Source: Asterella californica (Eukaryota > Streptophyta > Marchantiopsida > Marchantiales > Aytoniaceae). Taken from it: a DNA stretch of 64,000 bases. This document shows, in pieces, positions 44,815 to 57,975 of the stretch. The notes beneath the pieces are model-generated. The model was given only the letters and a program-made list of their open reading frames with translations, had not been told where the DNA came from and ran no database searches. The first letter of the stretch is position 1. Each line of letters opens with the position of its first letter. Location: positions 1,302,001 to 1,366,000 of the forward strand of contig JAYKYS010000015.1 in assembly GCA_036924285.1 (NCBI GenBank), given 5' to 3'. A program made the position numbers and the translations under genes.

Positions 44815-44970
44815 AAACCTTTTATTTGAACGAGTATTAAACCTAGTGTGCAGAATTGTGTATTTGAAAATCATTAAGATTTTGATATCTTCGAATCTCA
44901 AACTCGTCGATTATAAGATATAATCTCGAGAACCAATGAGCAGGTCTTTGGATGTTGTGAGCGGCTTTTC
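44815..44970. repeat. Putative terminal repeat of the relic element, right end
   Basis: Matches the reverse complement of 57,815-57,975 (shared AACCTAGTGTGCAGAATTGTG-like core and TTGGATGTTGTGAG). It lies outside the N-terminal side of relic copy 1, while the inverted copy lies outside the C-terminal side of relic copy 2, as terminal inverted repeats would. Confidence 0.5.
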
Positions 44971-44984
44971 AATGATTATACATA

Positions 44985-45154
44985 TTGTTCTTGTTATCAT
45001 ACTTGTTATATCTTCTCTCAAATTATCTCAAAACTGTTATACTTTCTCCAAACTATCTCAAAACAAATATATCTTATCTCTAACTACTTAAAATGACAAT
45101 GTTTTCTCTCAAACTATTCTTATTAAATTAATTATTTTATCAAATTATTCTAAA
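44985..45154 (+). repeat. Dispersed AT-rich repeat, copy 1
   Basis: Direct match to 57,680-57,812, containing repeated TTCTCTCAAACTATCTCAAAA units and ending TATCAAATTATTCTAAA. It borders the putative terminal repeat at both places, always on the outside. Confidence 0.6.
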
Positions 45155-46550
45155 TCAGACTTTTTGTGCTAGTTGTGGATAGTATTGTTTGTTTTTCTCA
45201 TGAGATTTTCACACCTAAGTTTGGTGTGAAAGTGAATGATAAAATATCCTTAATCGTTTGAGAAAGAAAAATTATAATTTACAATCGACTAGCTTTGTTT
45301 GGAACTATAGTTCGCTGAAGATCGTCTTATGAGTTGACAATACGATTCTTCAATAGTAATTTTATTCTTCTAAATAAGATATCATTCTTTTGAGTAGTAG
45401 ATTTCTTTATTGTAGAAACCCACAAACAAAACGTATAAACAAAACAAAAATAGAAAATGTCCACGGTATCTGTCTGCTATCACCTCCAGGAGTGCTTACA
45501 GAAAATGTTCTCAGATGCTTGGCCGAATTCGTAACTCTTTCTCATGGATCTGGAAAATTCGAAAATAGTTATAACATTGACACTCTTTAGTATCTTTTTC
45601 TTCACGTGTACTGACCTAACGAAAGATACTGTTTTGTTCTAAGAAACCAAAAAAACCTCTCGATCTGAAGTGAATCGCGAGTGTAAAGCTATTGGAAAGT
45701 TTTCATTTAAAATCCAAACATGAGTATAAAAGCATGAGAGAGAATTTTTTTTTTTTCAGTTTATTTGAGTCTTAAAAAAAATTTATCTTTTACTCTAAGA
45801 AATATCAAAACTTTTATTTTAATATTTCTTTTTCAATACTCAATAATTTTTTGAGATGAATTATAACTTGTAAAGATACTGAATAGCTTTAAAGTGATCT
45901 TTTTATTTTATAGATTATAAATTGAGATGAAAAAACAATAACCACAACTATTTTATGTAAAACGGTTAAATTTCTCATTCCTCTGAAGCGAACCAGCAAA
46001 ATGAAGTCCTCTGGGTCACCCGGAGCACTTGTAGTCAATCAGTTTCGGTTAAGTCTTCACTTTACCCGCAGTTGAACAGATTCCGTTTTCGCAGGAAAAT
46101 TCTCTCAGCAAATGTAATATATATTTGATTATGAACATAACTATTAAATTCTGGACATAACTATTAAATTCTTATTGTCCGCAAACAGCCCACCCGCAAA
46201 ATGAGGTCCTCCGGGTTTACAGGGCATCTATCCCAGTCTATTACTACTGAACTGTGTGACGATTTCCGACGGCCTTTGATCCATTCAACAAAAGGTCCGA
46301 ACATGCCGGGACTTCTATATATATATATATACTCCCTATCCCTTCATGTGAGATCTCGAAGATGATTGATTCTCTTTATTGATTGCCACACCACATTTTC
46401 TACTACGTGCTTGCACAGTAGAGGAGAATGTGACCATTGCCCATGCTTTTTCTTTCAGCTTAGCCAGCCTTCATGTCATTCGTTCCATGTCGTGCTTGGA
46501 CTCCTTGACTTGTGGATCGCGGTGGGGTGGGGTGGGGTGGAGTGGCTGCT
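45155..46550. other. AT-rich intergenic DNA upstream of the KH gene
   Basis: No coding frame is recognised. It includes a repeated block (CCAGCAAAATGAAGTCCTCTGGG at ~45,995 and CCGCAAAATGAGGTCCTCCGGG at ~46,195), a (TA)n run at 46,315-46,331 and a G-rich run at 46,520-46,545 that could form a G-quadruplex. Confidence 0.6.
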
Positions 46551-47646
46551 CTTTCCTTTTATTATTGAATCCACTCACGGCTAGATGCCCATAGCTCTCT
46601 ATCTATTTTAACAGGCATTAACAAGCCTAACTTTGAACATGTTTGTCAAACATAGGATAACAGTCTTTATATGATACGTGGGATCTTTCAATACTTGTTG
46701 TTTATTGTGAATGGACTAGAGCTTTATCTAACCGTCGGATGATGAGGGAATTTATCCTACGGGCAGTTGTGCAAGATAGAGAGAAAAGAGTGTCTGCATG
46801 TGCTCCCCTGAAGTTTGCATCCAGCGGGGTTCTTGTCATGTACACCGTTCCATCATGCATTCATCGTCGACCGTTCCATCTTCCCATCCATCGGCCTAAA
46901 AGGAAAAGAACCAACACCAGACGAAGAAAGGGAGTAACTATAACAGATGGAAAAAGAGATGGAATCCAAGCTAACCATGAATCACTATGGTATCTGTATC
47001 ATCTACGTAGTTGTGTAAAGCAGAAATCAGGCTTTTCCTTTCTAAACCAGAGCTCCACAGATTTGCTTGACAGTGGCCTCCGCCGGCATTTCCCGTATCC
47101 ATCGATCGGTCGGTCGGTCGGTCGGTCCGTCCGTCCGTCTGTCCGTCGATGGTTCAGACACGGGGGGGAGTATTGAGTTGGAGGAGGAGGCGGCCAAGAG
47201 CAGGAGGGAGCACCGGGATCCGGAAGTTCCAGACTTGTCATAGGAAGAGGAAGGAAGAAGAGGAAAGAAGAAGTCGATCGCGGGGTGGGCGGGACTGGCG
47301 GGGCGGACGGAATTGACCCAGTAGAGGGAACTTACAGAAGGAAGCGGACAGCGTCCTCTGGGCGTGAGCGCGAGAGAGAGAGAGAGGAGAGCGTGGTGGG
47401 AGAGGGAGAGCGTGGAGCCTCAGAGAAAGTCAGTGGAAGAGAGATGTAATAGAAGATCCAGCATTAGAGCTCCAGATCGATTGCATCGCATCGCATAAGA
47501 AATCTACAAGCACCAGCATCAAAAGATCAGTGCAATAAGTCGCTGTTGTTGTAGTCATCGTCATCGTCTTCTTTGTTGCTTGCGGAGAGGCGCGGGCGGG
47601 AGTGGAGCAGAGCGAGCCTGTGGAGAGAGAGATTGCTCCGTTCTAG
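46551..47646 (+). promoter_or_regulatory. KH gene promoter and non-coding first exon
   Basis: Contains a CGGT/CCGT microsatellite (47,104-47,143) with more repeats than copy 1 and a (GA)n stretch (47,372-47,390). The leader ends TTCTAG/GTATGT at 47,646. GA runs in plant 5' UTRs often bind BPC-type factors. The transcription start is probably between ~47,150 and 47,450, but no clear TATA box was found. Confidence 0.55.
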
Positions 47647-49085
47647 GTATGTGCTGCTAGGAGTTCGAGCGTAATTGGTTGTCGAGCCTGTCGGGGGCTG
47701 TGGAGTTAGTTCTTATGCAAATGTGATGAGTTGGTGCCTGGAGTACGCTGCTCGTGGGGCGGGGAGGCGCTCGAGCTCTGGGCCATTTCGTTGTTCGGTT
47801 GGTGATAGGTTTTAACTAGGAGGTTTTGTGCCTTCAGGACTTAACAAACTGCAATGCCTCCCCGCTGGTGGTCGGTCGCTTGTGTTTGAGGATTTTCTGT
47901 TCTGTCTGCTTGTTGTCATTTTGGAAAGATGTTTGTTGCGCACTGGTTCCGTAATGTGGAGATCTTATAGTGCTTGTTCCAATGGGGTTGACTGGAATTG
48001 GTTACGTCGCTGGTACGTGGGCCACTTGTTCTCTTTGCGGTTGCTTCCCACGTTGGCATTTTCTTTTTCCTCGGCTTCGTAGAGGAGATCCGAATTGCTA
48101 GGTTTCTTGGCTTTTTCCCGGCAGTTTGACTACGGCAGCCTTTCTGCAGGTAGGTGAGGATAAGCTTAAATGCTTAAATGCAAAGCATGCCTTTGAGCGT
48201 GTGGTCAACATTTTCAGAGATCTGATTTGGGAAGTGAAGGTCCGTTCTTTCAGGTCAATTGGGCTTCGATTACGTTCTCATCATGACACTGTTTTTCTTG
48301 CGTATCCCATTTTAGGCATTGGATAGATTATTCAGGAAACGCTTTCGACATAATGTTTAGTACAACCGATGATGGCTGGCATGATTCTTCAGTGCGATCA
48401 GTGTCGGAGTACAATAGGTCTGTGGAACCGGGCTGCCTGCTGTATTCTTGCTAGTTTTCTTACCAGCCCGTTACTTCTTCGTTTCCAGAGCTCCGTGGTT
48501 ACAAGAAACACAATTGGCATATACCCCAAGCCCTTGGATCGCAAATATGAACCTAAACTAAGTTCGCAAAATACGAGTGGGAAGCAGGCGGTGTGTAATC
48601 CTTAATGTTCTTCCCCTGGATTGCGCAATATTACTAGCGGCCTGAAACTGCGGTGAAAGCACTCGAGGCCGCTTAGGACTTTCACACCCCTGATTTCTGG
48701 TTGTTTCTTTACCTACACATCATCCAGTAGCCCGGTATCCGGTTTATTTCCCGTGTCCAACCCAAAGTGATTCCTTTCCTTTTCCAAGGTGCTGGTGAAG
48801 TGGTAAGATAACATTAGCCTTTATGCTCTCGTGTACGGTCAATGACTTAATTTTGTATCTGCATCACACCGGTCATAGTTTCACCTTGTGGATCTCCTCT
48901 TCGCTGGGTATACGAGTTGAGCTCAATCTACTTCTTACCTCGGGATCTGGGATGGATGTAACCTGACGGAAGACACCCTCAAAGAGGGTATTCGGTTTGA
49001 CATAATTGCTGAACGTGTTGTAAGTCCAGTAATGTCCTAAGATCGATAAGTCAGGTCTTGGAATTTGGAACTTATTTACCTTTCG
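46551..49085 (+). repeat. Copy 2 of the duplicated promoter/5' UTR segment (at the KH gene)
   Basis: Matches 10,139-13,280. It is the simpler copy, without the SINE-like unit. It leads in normal order to the KH coding exons. Confidence 0.92.
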
Positions 49086-50197
49086 CGGTCGTGAAATAAC
49101 CATGCTTCGGATCTCCAGCATAAGTCTTCATTATTTTCACCTCGTGCTTACGTTCTGATTTTGGGCGTCTCTCCAGCTGATGTATCAGTAGTAGTGATTG
49201 TCTTCGCACCGGGTCTCTAATCATTTACTGCCGGTCCTGTAGCCTATCACTTAAGTGAAGCCACTGAGTATGTCTTGGTCAGCACAATAACTGGGAACGA
49301 TTATCCGGAACCATTTCTCAGTTAAGAGGCTTCACATCGGTCCTGGAATCACTGTATTAATCACACCATCAGATTGTTCCAGGCACACTGTATTCTCTTG
49401 CCTCGTTGTCAGGTGGCGGCTTTCCAGTTGTACTTTTTCGGCGGTTAGGGATTTACCTCTTAAATAAGGTTAAACTGCTGGTACTCTGGTCTCGCCGCAG
49501 GTTTCGCGTTCTGAACTCAAATACTCTTTCACTTCGTTTGTTCGTGTGCCGGCTGCATCCCTGATGGTGTCTTTGACAAGGGTACCTTGTTATTATGATT
49601 TTAAATATTGCTAGATAGGAAATGAACCACTTTCCTTGTTCAATCCGTCTAATATACTGATTGGTTCAGTTAGTATCGAGGTAGTCAGTCTTTACTTCAA
49701 ACGAGGCAGTCGCTTTACAAGGGATGAACAGCTTGTTGGCCACTGGTGTTTAAGTGGCAAGTTTGCCCGTGAAAAGTCTTGATTACGGACATCCTCTCAG
49801 GATTCTATGAGCGTCAGGTCGACATGGGGTTTCCAGTAAGTTTGCACGTGAGAAGGCTTGATTATGGACATACTCTCAGGATTCTATGAGTGTCAAGTCG
49901 ACAGGGGGTTTCCAGTGGTTTAGTGTTGGATCTGCGTGTATTCTTGTGCAGATGAAGGCTGTAATCACAGCTACCGTAAAGTTTTGTGTCAAAGAGCTTT
50001 GTCAAATCCTCCGTGTCCTCACTCACTGTAGACGAGTAAGATGTGGAATCGGGATGAGTATCCTTATAAATCTATTGGGACTTATGATGTGCCACATTAG
50101 CGGTTATCCGGTTGACCCACTATTGGTGGTATAATCGCAGGAATCTTTCAGCTCTATACAGTTTGCATAGACTCACTCTTTGTACTTCTGGGTGCAG
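47647..50197 (+). other. Intron in the 5' UTR of the KH gene
   Basis: Donor GTATGT after 47,646 and acceptor GGGTGCAG at 50,197, 13 bp before the ATG. Its first ~1.4 kb belongs to the duplicated segment; the rest is unique. A ~70 bp doubled block (GCCCGTGAAAAG and GCACGTGAGAAG followed by GCTTGATTA.GGACAT) lies at 49,765-49,915. Long 5' UTR introns of plant genes often raise expression. Confidence 0.6.
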
Positions 50198-50210
50198 GTA
50201 TTTGGCTCAG

Positions 50211-52876
50211 ATGGCGGCTGTTACAGTAGCAAGTCACTCTGAACAGCCGGAATCACCAGGATTAAGTCGTGTAACACCGGATCATCGTACTCCTACCGCT
50301 CAAACTCAAAAAAGAGGTCGGGATGACGAAACCGGGTCGGGTGGTGAGAAGAAATGGGCGGGATGGCCCGGCGACAATGTCTTCCGCCTTGTGGTTCCTG
50401 TGCAGAAAGTTGGTGGTATCATCGGTCGTAAGGGTGAATTCGTAAAGAAAATGTGCGAGGAGACCCGTGCTCGGATCAAGATTCTGGAGGGTGTGCCTGG
50501 GACCTCAGAACGCATTGTACTGTTTCGTTGACTCTTCGAGTGTTTTTCCAAAGGCAGATTTCAGCTTATGTTTCAAGATAAAGCTACTACTTAATAGTTG
50601 TTGCCGAATTGTATTTATACCAAAACCTTTATCGTAGTCAGAGTTGGTAGTCCAAGACAAGTATGACTGAGGACTACCAAGAAGTCTGGATGGTCGGTCG
50701 CAGTGGATATGAATCTCCATGTGCTCATTATCGGGAGGTGCTGTACATGCTTTCAGGTGCTGGTGTCAGCGAGGGAGGATCCAGATCTGGCTGTCTCACC
50801 CGCTATGGATGGGCTTCTTAGGGTTCATCGACGTGTAGTTGAAGGTTCTGATCCTGAAGGTGAAGATGGACATTCAGAGCCACGGGCGGGTGGAGGTACC
50901 ATAGCTTCGCGATTGTTAGTAGCAGCGACACAAGCGGGTAGTCTGATTGGGCGTCAAGGAGCCACAATCAAGTCTATCCAGGATGCGTCTGGTGCGACTG
51001 TGCGTGTGCTTCCTCCAGGTATCAATACTCGAAGACTTTTAAACCATGAATTCCAGACTTTGTTGCAAGTACTAGCTAATTCTTCACAGTGCACTCGAAA
51101 TTGATCATCAGCGTTTTGGTTCTTCTTGGGAGTGGAACTGGTGTTACATCCAAGCTGATTGGGAACATCAGGCAAGATCTTCACTATGCGCGGAAGCCAA
51201 AGAACGAGTTGTGATTAGAGTCGGTTTCTAATTTATTATTATTTTACTGAGTATATGTAGTACTTGAACTACATTCAACTTTTATAACATGTTATGAGAG
51301 ACGAACTGAACAAGTCACTTACTAATAAATATCACGCCGGGTGCTGCAGAGGAACTACCCCTGTGTGCACTGTCAGATGATCGAGTGGTAGAGATTCAGG
51401 GTGAGGCGCGCAATGTTCACAGGGCAATGGAACTGGTCGTGTCCCATCTGCGGAAGTTTTTGGTCGATCGAAGTGTCCTTGCATTATTCGAGCTCAACGT
51501 AAAGTTCTTACTTTCTAAGTTTTATCTGTCCAGGTTTTGTCTGTTTAAGGTAGCTGAACTTAACTTATGATCTAAAACTTATCATGACCAGGGGTTTGTC
51601 CTCTGAAACAACTAGTATGAGGCATTTTCATTGATATTCTGTTGTTGGTCCCTCTGCTGAAACCGTACAGCGAGCAGTGACAGCCAATCAATCGCAACAG
51701 CAGCCCAGTGCGGGATCGTGGACAGGGCATTCACCTGCCAGTGCTCTACCCAGTAACGCGGGAGGACCTGGACCTATGGGTAACAGCAGTCACTATGGAG
51801 GCGCATCAGTACCTAATGACAACTTGAACTATTATCAAAGTCCTCCTGAAATACATCATCATGATACGCATCATCATCATCATGGAGTTTCTCTGTATGG
51901 CCGGGATCCAAGCATTGGATCACTCACCAGTTCTGTTGCTGCTCCTCCACCTGCTCCGGTGATAACTCAGGTACTGTTTGTTTCGAGAATGTGTGTATAT
52001 GTGCACCTTCCTTGGCCCTGTATCGTCCTTGCCAGTAGGATGAGTTACTTTTCTCGGTTGGTTTGGGTTGGGAGCTGGACGTTTACCTTATATTTTACTG
52101 ATAAATGTGCAGATGACACAGCACATGCAAATTCCATTGTCATATGCTGATGCAATTATCGGGACAGCCGGTGCCAATATTAGTTACATGCGTAGAACCA
52201 GTGGTGCCACAATAACTATACAGGAAACTCGCGGTGTGCCGGGAGAGATGACTGTGGAGATTCACGGTAGTGCAGCTCAAGTCCAAACGGCACAGCAACT
52301 CATTCAGGTAAGGGCTCCTCTATCCTGAGATTCCGTACAAGGGGCCTTGTTTCCAGTTACACATTTACTTGTCTTTTCTTAGGTTGCTCGAGTTGGGAGT
52401 GATTGGTGTACCTGTCTTTCTCTGTAGCATAAGACAAGTGGTAGGATGGTTACCCTCTTGATTTTAGGACCTTACGGTTCAAATTACGTCCTCCTATCCT
52501 CAGTCACCCACTTTATACGCTGTATTTTCTACATAGTAGTGGCGGTTATCTGTACGTTGGTGCAAGCGGATTCAGAGCAGAACTACTGTGAACAACCAGC
52601 ACTGTTATTGGTTGATTTTATTCTACCAGCTCCTCTTGGAAGTACAGGCGAATGAGTTTAAAGAAACTAATTTGATTCTTGATTGCTTCTTTTGTGCAGA
52701 ACTTCATGGCAGGTGCAACCGGAGCACCAACATCCACTTATAACTCAGTAGATACAAGTTACTCATCATATGCGAACCAAAACTCTTTGTACTCGTCAGC
52801 ACCCAGTAACTCGGGACACACGACAGCAGCAGCTTACCCATCACATTACAACAGTAACAACTATGGTGGCTATTGA
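50211..52876 (+). CDS. Triple KH-domain RNA-binding protein (PEPPER/FLK type)
   Basis: CDS join(50211..50516, 50757..51018, 51350..51498, 51671..51970, 52113..52307, 52700..52876), 462 aa, all GT-AG, phases consistent. KH1 (about 55-125) has the RNA-gripping loop GRKG at 72-75. KH2 (about 148-225) has GRQG at 167-170. A Gly/Ser/Pro linker with a His run follows (~295-305). KH3 (about 342-404) has GTAG at 356-359, where the two variable residues are less basic than usual. The tail is Tyr/Asn/Ser-rich and ends NNYGGY, as in the plant PEPPER/FLK/HEN4-like family of nuclear regulators of pre-mRNA processing (flowering and floral genes in Arabidopsis). Length is close to the ~500 aa of PEPPER. The ATG follows the acceptor of the 5' UTR intron and lies in a good context (CAGATGGC). 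No defect was seen. Confidence 0.92.
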
Positions 52877-55800
52877 CATGTTCCAGGTGGGCTGTGAATT
52901 TTGCATTGTGCCCGTCCCTATTATGAGGTTTGGCCTCTAGCATCCATTTTGAATGCCAGTTAATGAATGTGCTATCAGGGACACTTGACAGAGAGGTTTA
53001 AAGAAGTTCTTTTTGAACAGGGCGCCCTGTATTAAAACATAGTCAAAAGCCCAAAAAAGGAATTTATTTGGCACTTCTAAAGTTGCACTGAGCCATGTTC
53101 GTTTCACAAGACTTGGCCATTCACTTGTATCTCTACCCAAGTTCTGACATGGGTGGGCCACTGCACTGCTGTGGTCCTAATACTCCTCGTCAACATGTAT
53201 CATCAGAAGATCATGTCCTGATTTCAGTTTTGTCAATCAAAATAGATTTGGGGTGAAGCACCCTCGCGGTAACGGAACGGGGTACAATAGCCTAGAGTTT
53301 CCAGGATAATACAGCTTAGTCCTCGTTAAATTAGGATTGTTGTTAAAGATGTTACTCCTGGATCAGTTATTGATGGTATAAAGTGCTCTTATTGACTCTG
53401 TTTGGAGTTTGATCTACAATCATGAATGCCTACGTCTGCCACAATTCTGAGCTGAGGTCCAAATATTCCCTCGGGCTTCAGCCACATAGCCCCTGTCCAC
53501 ATCACTAGGTTATCCTACCAGTCGAGTGGAAATCGTGAGAGAGGTTGTGCTTCAGAACACTTACATCACTCCAGTTCAGTGGCAATTAACTTCAGTAGCA
53601 TCATGTAGTGAGGCAGGTGTCTTGTAGCTTGTTTTCTGTTATAAAATAGGTACGTCTTTCTGCCTGTTAATCTAGTCTAAGCTTCATATGTCCAGACGTT
53701 TCTGTAGTTCCGCCTAATGTTACCGGGCTACCAGAGTGCAGGCTCTCCGTATTCATTGCATCGAGGCTGTGAACTGTTGGGAATGAGATAGGGTCGGCGT
53801 GTCTACGCAAGCCCACGAGGTGGATTACTGTAACTGACATAAGATGTAAATAGAAGTATGCGGAAGATCCCAGTAGCGTTTCCTGTTCTTTCAGGACACG
53901 TAGGACATCGGTGGGAAATGGAAGTACAGTGGCCACTTCCCAACGTTGGTGGAGAAACGCAATTTACGGTCCAGCTCTCACGTGCTCATGGATGTGGTGA
54001 ACGGGTTTTCAGCATCAGCTCTGCTGTACTAGAGCAAGTCGCTCCAGAATCCAGAGTAGTCTTCGCATTAGAGGGGAGACGCTCTTGTAAATAATAAGGA
54101 TTCAGTTCTGAGGATTAAAAACAATGCTAAAAGGCAGTGCTGTGTTGTAGAACCTACCAGGCATTTCATCCACGCCATAGACTCAAAAGCAGAACTATAC
54201 CGCCTTGGTTATTCGGTGGGATTGCATCAAACGTATGCAAATTGCTGCTTACGTTGGCATGCCAAATAACGTCAAAGCGTGCGGACTTTTGCAATGCTAT
54301 ATTGAAGAGAAACTTGGGAGCACCTTTTTGTCATATAACCGTAGTAGCTGCATGAATCGGTGTCACTGAACCTTTGTCATACATAGTCGAGTGCAACTTG
54401 ACACTGACAGTAGACTATTTTATAGTGAACTACTCAGGTACAAGTACAAGCGTAGGACCTATATTCCGGAGTTCACTACGTTGTCCAACATATAACATCC
54501 ACTAATAACTTCTCGACTGGTATTTGCATGTTATCCAGGTAAAGAAATAGATTTCAGAATCGTGCAAAGACGAAAATAGATTTCAGGTTCGTTCGTTCCT
54601 TCAGGTTCTCTTTCGAGGAAGGAAGGATTATTTCTTTCCTCACAATACTATACGCCACTTTCGGAAATACAATATCTTCTATACCCCATGGTGTGAAATG
54701 GAGGCGTGGGAGTTACCGAACCAGCGCCTAAGGAAACTGGAAGAAATGAAATGAAAGATGTCGGGGAGATACTCTGCTTATAGTGAAGCACGTGTCGGGC
54801 GGGTTGCATATCCCCTCAGGCATTGAGTGGTGGAAACTTTTGTACATGAATAATTAGCCAAGTTAAGTCGTGGACTCACTCACATTGTTTTCCTACGTAT
54901 ATCCGATACTTCTCATTTAAACCCATACAATAAACATGCAACATGTAATTATCCTAAACACATAGAGCCAAAAGAAGAAAAACACCCAAACTCCAGGGTC
55001 GGGATGTTGAGGGTTCATTTTATTTATACACATTGCGAGGCTATGCATTTGGTACCGCAGACAAAGTGAATATAGTGAGGGACTATGCGAGTATCGTGGT
55101 GACACAAAAAGGTCCGTAGTTTTACGTTGCGCGTGCATTTAGAACTGGTTTCTTCTTATACCCTGATCGATTGCAAACGTTTTAGCTGAGGTGCACAGTT
55201 ACATGAATAGTATTCTTAATGTTTTCTTTTCCAAAGTTAACAACACGAACACAAAGATTACTAATTCATCATGAGAGTGTGTCAAGGCTAAAACATAAAA
55301 TCCTCTAACGTCCAGAAGAAGAAAGTTCGTAGTTTATCGAAAAAATACTTTGTGTAGAGCCGTGATCGTTTACAATCCTAGTTATGAATGGACATGAATC
55401 TTTTAATTTAGTTTTAATCCTTGAGATTTAATCTTCCTTATGGTTGAATTGGATAAGAGGTCAAATACGCATGCAATGGTGGTTCTGGGAAATGGCCTGT
55501 AAAGGACGAGCTTGCATTTCAGAGATGAGAAAGTCTTCGGAGAATAGTGCAAGAAGTGCACCGAGGGACAATGAAGCTGGTAGTTCGAAGTTAGTAGTAT
55601 AGATGATTAGTTTGGCAAGAACTTTTTCTTAAAAATAAACAGGTTTTTCTGCAGTAAGCAAAAATTGCGCCACTGCACAAAAGGTTTGGATTTATTTTGC
55701 CACTGCACTGAATACAGTGACAAGATAAATTCAAATTCAAATTTAAATATCTAAATTTAAATACTTCTCAACTGAACGTAACACATGGACTGTGGGAAAA

Positions 55801-57008
55801 GGAAAAGCTATAAGTGATGTGAGTTGAAACTTAACCCTTTCCACTATACGAGAGGTGTTCCAGATGAATAAAAATAATTTTTAATTAATCACATTAATTT
55901 ACAAGTTAACTCTTCCTACAGTAAGGGTTAGCTCATAAATTAATGTGCATGCATAATACCTCTTCAATCTGAAAGACGGAGTAGGTGAATATGCATACTA
56001 GTTGAATAAGACCGTCCGTGGCATTTTCGCACGGGTATATCAGGAAAGGACTACAGAAAACATCCTTGACCTCTTGACACTCCACTGCGAGCCAATAATA
56101 TTTACAAAAGATTTTAGCTTTGACACGCATCTAAACCCAACTAATGCACTGTCATAAGTGTTTTTATGCATGTAAAACACTGCTCGAATGTATAGCTTAT
56201 GTTGCATGTAATCCACGCCGGGCAAAGCATTACACATTTTAAAGTTCATAGCAGATTTTCTATATCCTGTTTGTGACTTATGTCTCCTGCTTGACAAAGA
56301 TTTCACAAATGCTTTGCGATCAACTATGAACTCATAAACTTGACTTTGTTACTTTTTGGACAAACCAAATCCAAATCTGACGATCCAAACCTACTGATAA
56401 TCATAACATGTAATTTGAATTATAAATATAGTCTTAGATATTAATGGTGTACTAAGATCTCTTGCACTTTTAGTTGAACTGAATCAGAACGAGGATACAG
56501 TTTGGAGTTTGTATGAATAGAGTTTTCACTTACCCGCTGCATGGATCTGTATCCCACTATGCATAGTAAATACCATAGATGCATGTAAAAAAACACCGGT
56601 AAATATCAAAAATAATTATATTTTACTATGCATTTGCATAGCTGAGTGGAGGTTTTGAGAAGTGAATAAGACAGAGTCCGGAAAAGTCGAAGGAGGAATT
56701 TACTTCTTGAAGTATAATCTGACATGGCAGTTAGTTACTATAGTGAATATGAAGCTAATAAAAAGTTTCACAAAAAGTACAAGAGAACAAAGAAAATGAA
56801 TCTTCTTTGTCGTTCTCGTCGTGCAGTACGATGTTGACGGTTGTGGCTCAAATTGTCCTTCTCCTCGTGCAGTGCAGTGCGGTATGGACGATGATGGAGG
56901 TAGGTGTGATGCTATGGACCTAGACTTTTGATCCATAGCGATACCTATGTTTTCTATCATCGTTTTAATGTTGAGTGGCCGTAATAGAAAAGGACGACAG
57001 GAAAAGAT
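52877..57008. other. 3' UTR of the KH gene and intergenic DNA
   Basis: The KH 3' UTR probably ends within the first few hundred bases (TATTAAAACATAG near 53,030 is a possible polyadenylation region). No conserved coding frame is recognised beyond. A 78-codon frame at 53,858-54,094 has no family resemblance and is not called. From ~55,200 on the DNA is AT-rich. Confidence 0.5.
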
Positions 57009-57230
57009 GCTAAATAATTTTGATCATATGAGCTCATGCCCCCATGCTCTCTCCTCATGCTTCAATCTTGACTATGATCGCAATGGAGATTGATGAAAGA
57101 GAAAATGTTCGATAATTTTGATCGTTTGAGCCCGTGCCCTAATGCTTGTTGCAGTCTTCTCAACCTTGATAATGACCGCAATGGAGATCGAGTCTGATGG
57201 ACAAAAGAGAAAGACTGGATAATTTTGACC
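57009..57230 (+). repeat. Degenerate ~100 bp tandem duplication
   Basis: Units at about 57,012-57,106 and 57,107-57,214, sharing ATAATTTTGATC, TGAGC.C.TGCCC and GACCGCAATGGAGAT, with a third start (GGATAATTTTGACC) after. No function is evident. Confidence 0.7.
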
Positions 57231-57679
57231 CGAAACAAAGAAAACGTTAACGATCGAGGTGGTCGTCAAAAGCATGGGTAGAGTCTTAGCACATACATTG
57301 TCAAAGGTAATTTCTTGTGTATCTTGTTGGGTAGGATAATGCTTGTAACTGTCTCTCGTCTCTATTGTTTTGATGGAATAATGTTTCTACACAATTATGT
57401 TTTGCATTGCTGTAGAATAGGTGGTAGTCGAGGTTTAGATATGAAAGAGACGGTTTAGATAATCGATAGACTTTTTCATTGCATGGTGAGTGGTGCAGTA
57501 CATATTTACATATAATCTATAATGTACATATAAACTTAATGTATCAAAATAGTAAATTGTGCACAATCAGCTACTCAACTCAATTCTCGTACTTTGAAAT
57601 AGCTCAATTCTCCTACTATGAAACAACTCAGTATCTTATTTCACCTTGATCATTGTTATCAATGATAAAACCTATTATA

Positions 57680-57812
57680 GTTGTTATACCTTCTCTCAAA
57701 CTGTTATACTTTCTCTGAAACTATCTCAAAATGAATATATCTTCCTATTCAAAACAGTAACATCTTCTTTGAACTATTCTGATTAAATTGATTATTTTGT
57801 CAAATTATTCTA
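57680..57812 (+). repeat. Dispersed AT-rich repeat, copy 2
   Basis: Direct counterpart of 44,985-45,154 (CTCTCAAACTGTTATACTTTCTC..AAACTATCTCAAAA). Confidence 0.6.
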
Positions 57813-57814
57813 AA

Positions 57815-57975
57815 AGTAGTCCTTCATAACATCCAAGATCCGTTCACTAGGTCTTGAGGGTGTCACCTTGTAACCGACAAGTTTAAAATTCACAGATCTC
57901 AAAATACTAATAATTTTCAAAAATATGATTCTGCACACTAAGTGGAAACTTAATACTCATCCAAATAAAAGTTTT
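57815..57975. repeat. Putative terminal repeat of the relic element, left end
   Basis: Reverse complement of 44,815-44,970 with about 75-80% identity by eye. The outer edge is near CCTTCATAACATCCAAGATC. Confidence 0.5.

Noticed and set aside
53858..54094. 78-codon frame downstream of the KH gene
   Set aside because: No family resemblance, no splice context and no repeat support; could be chance.
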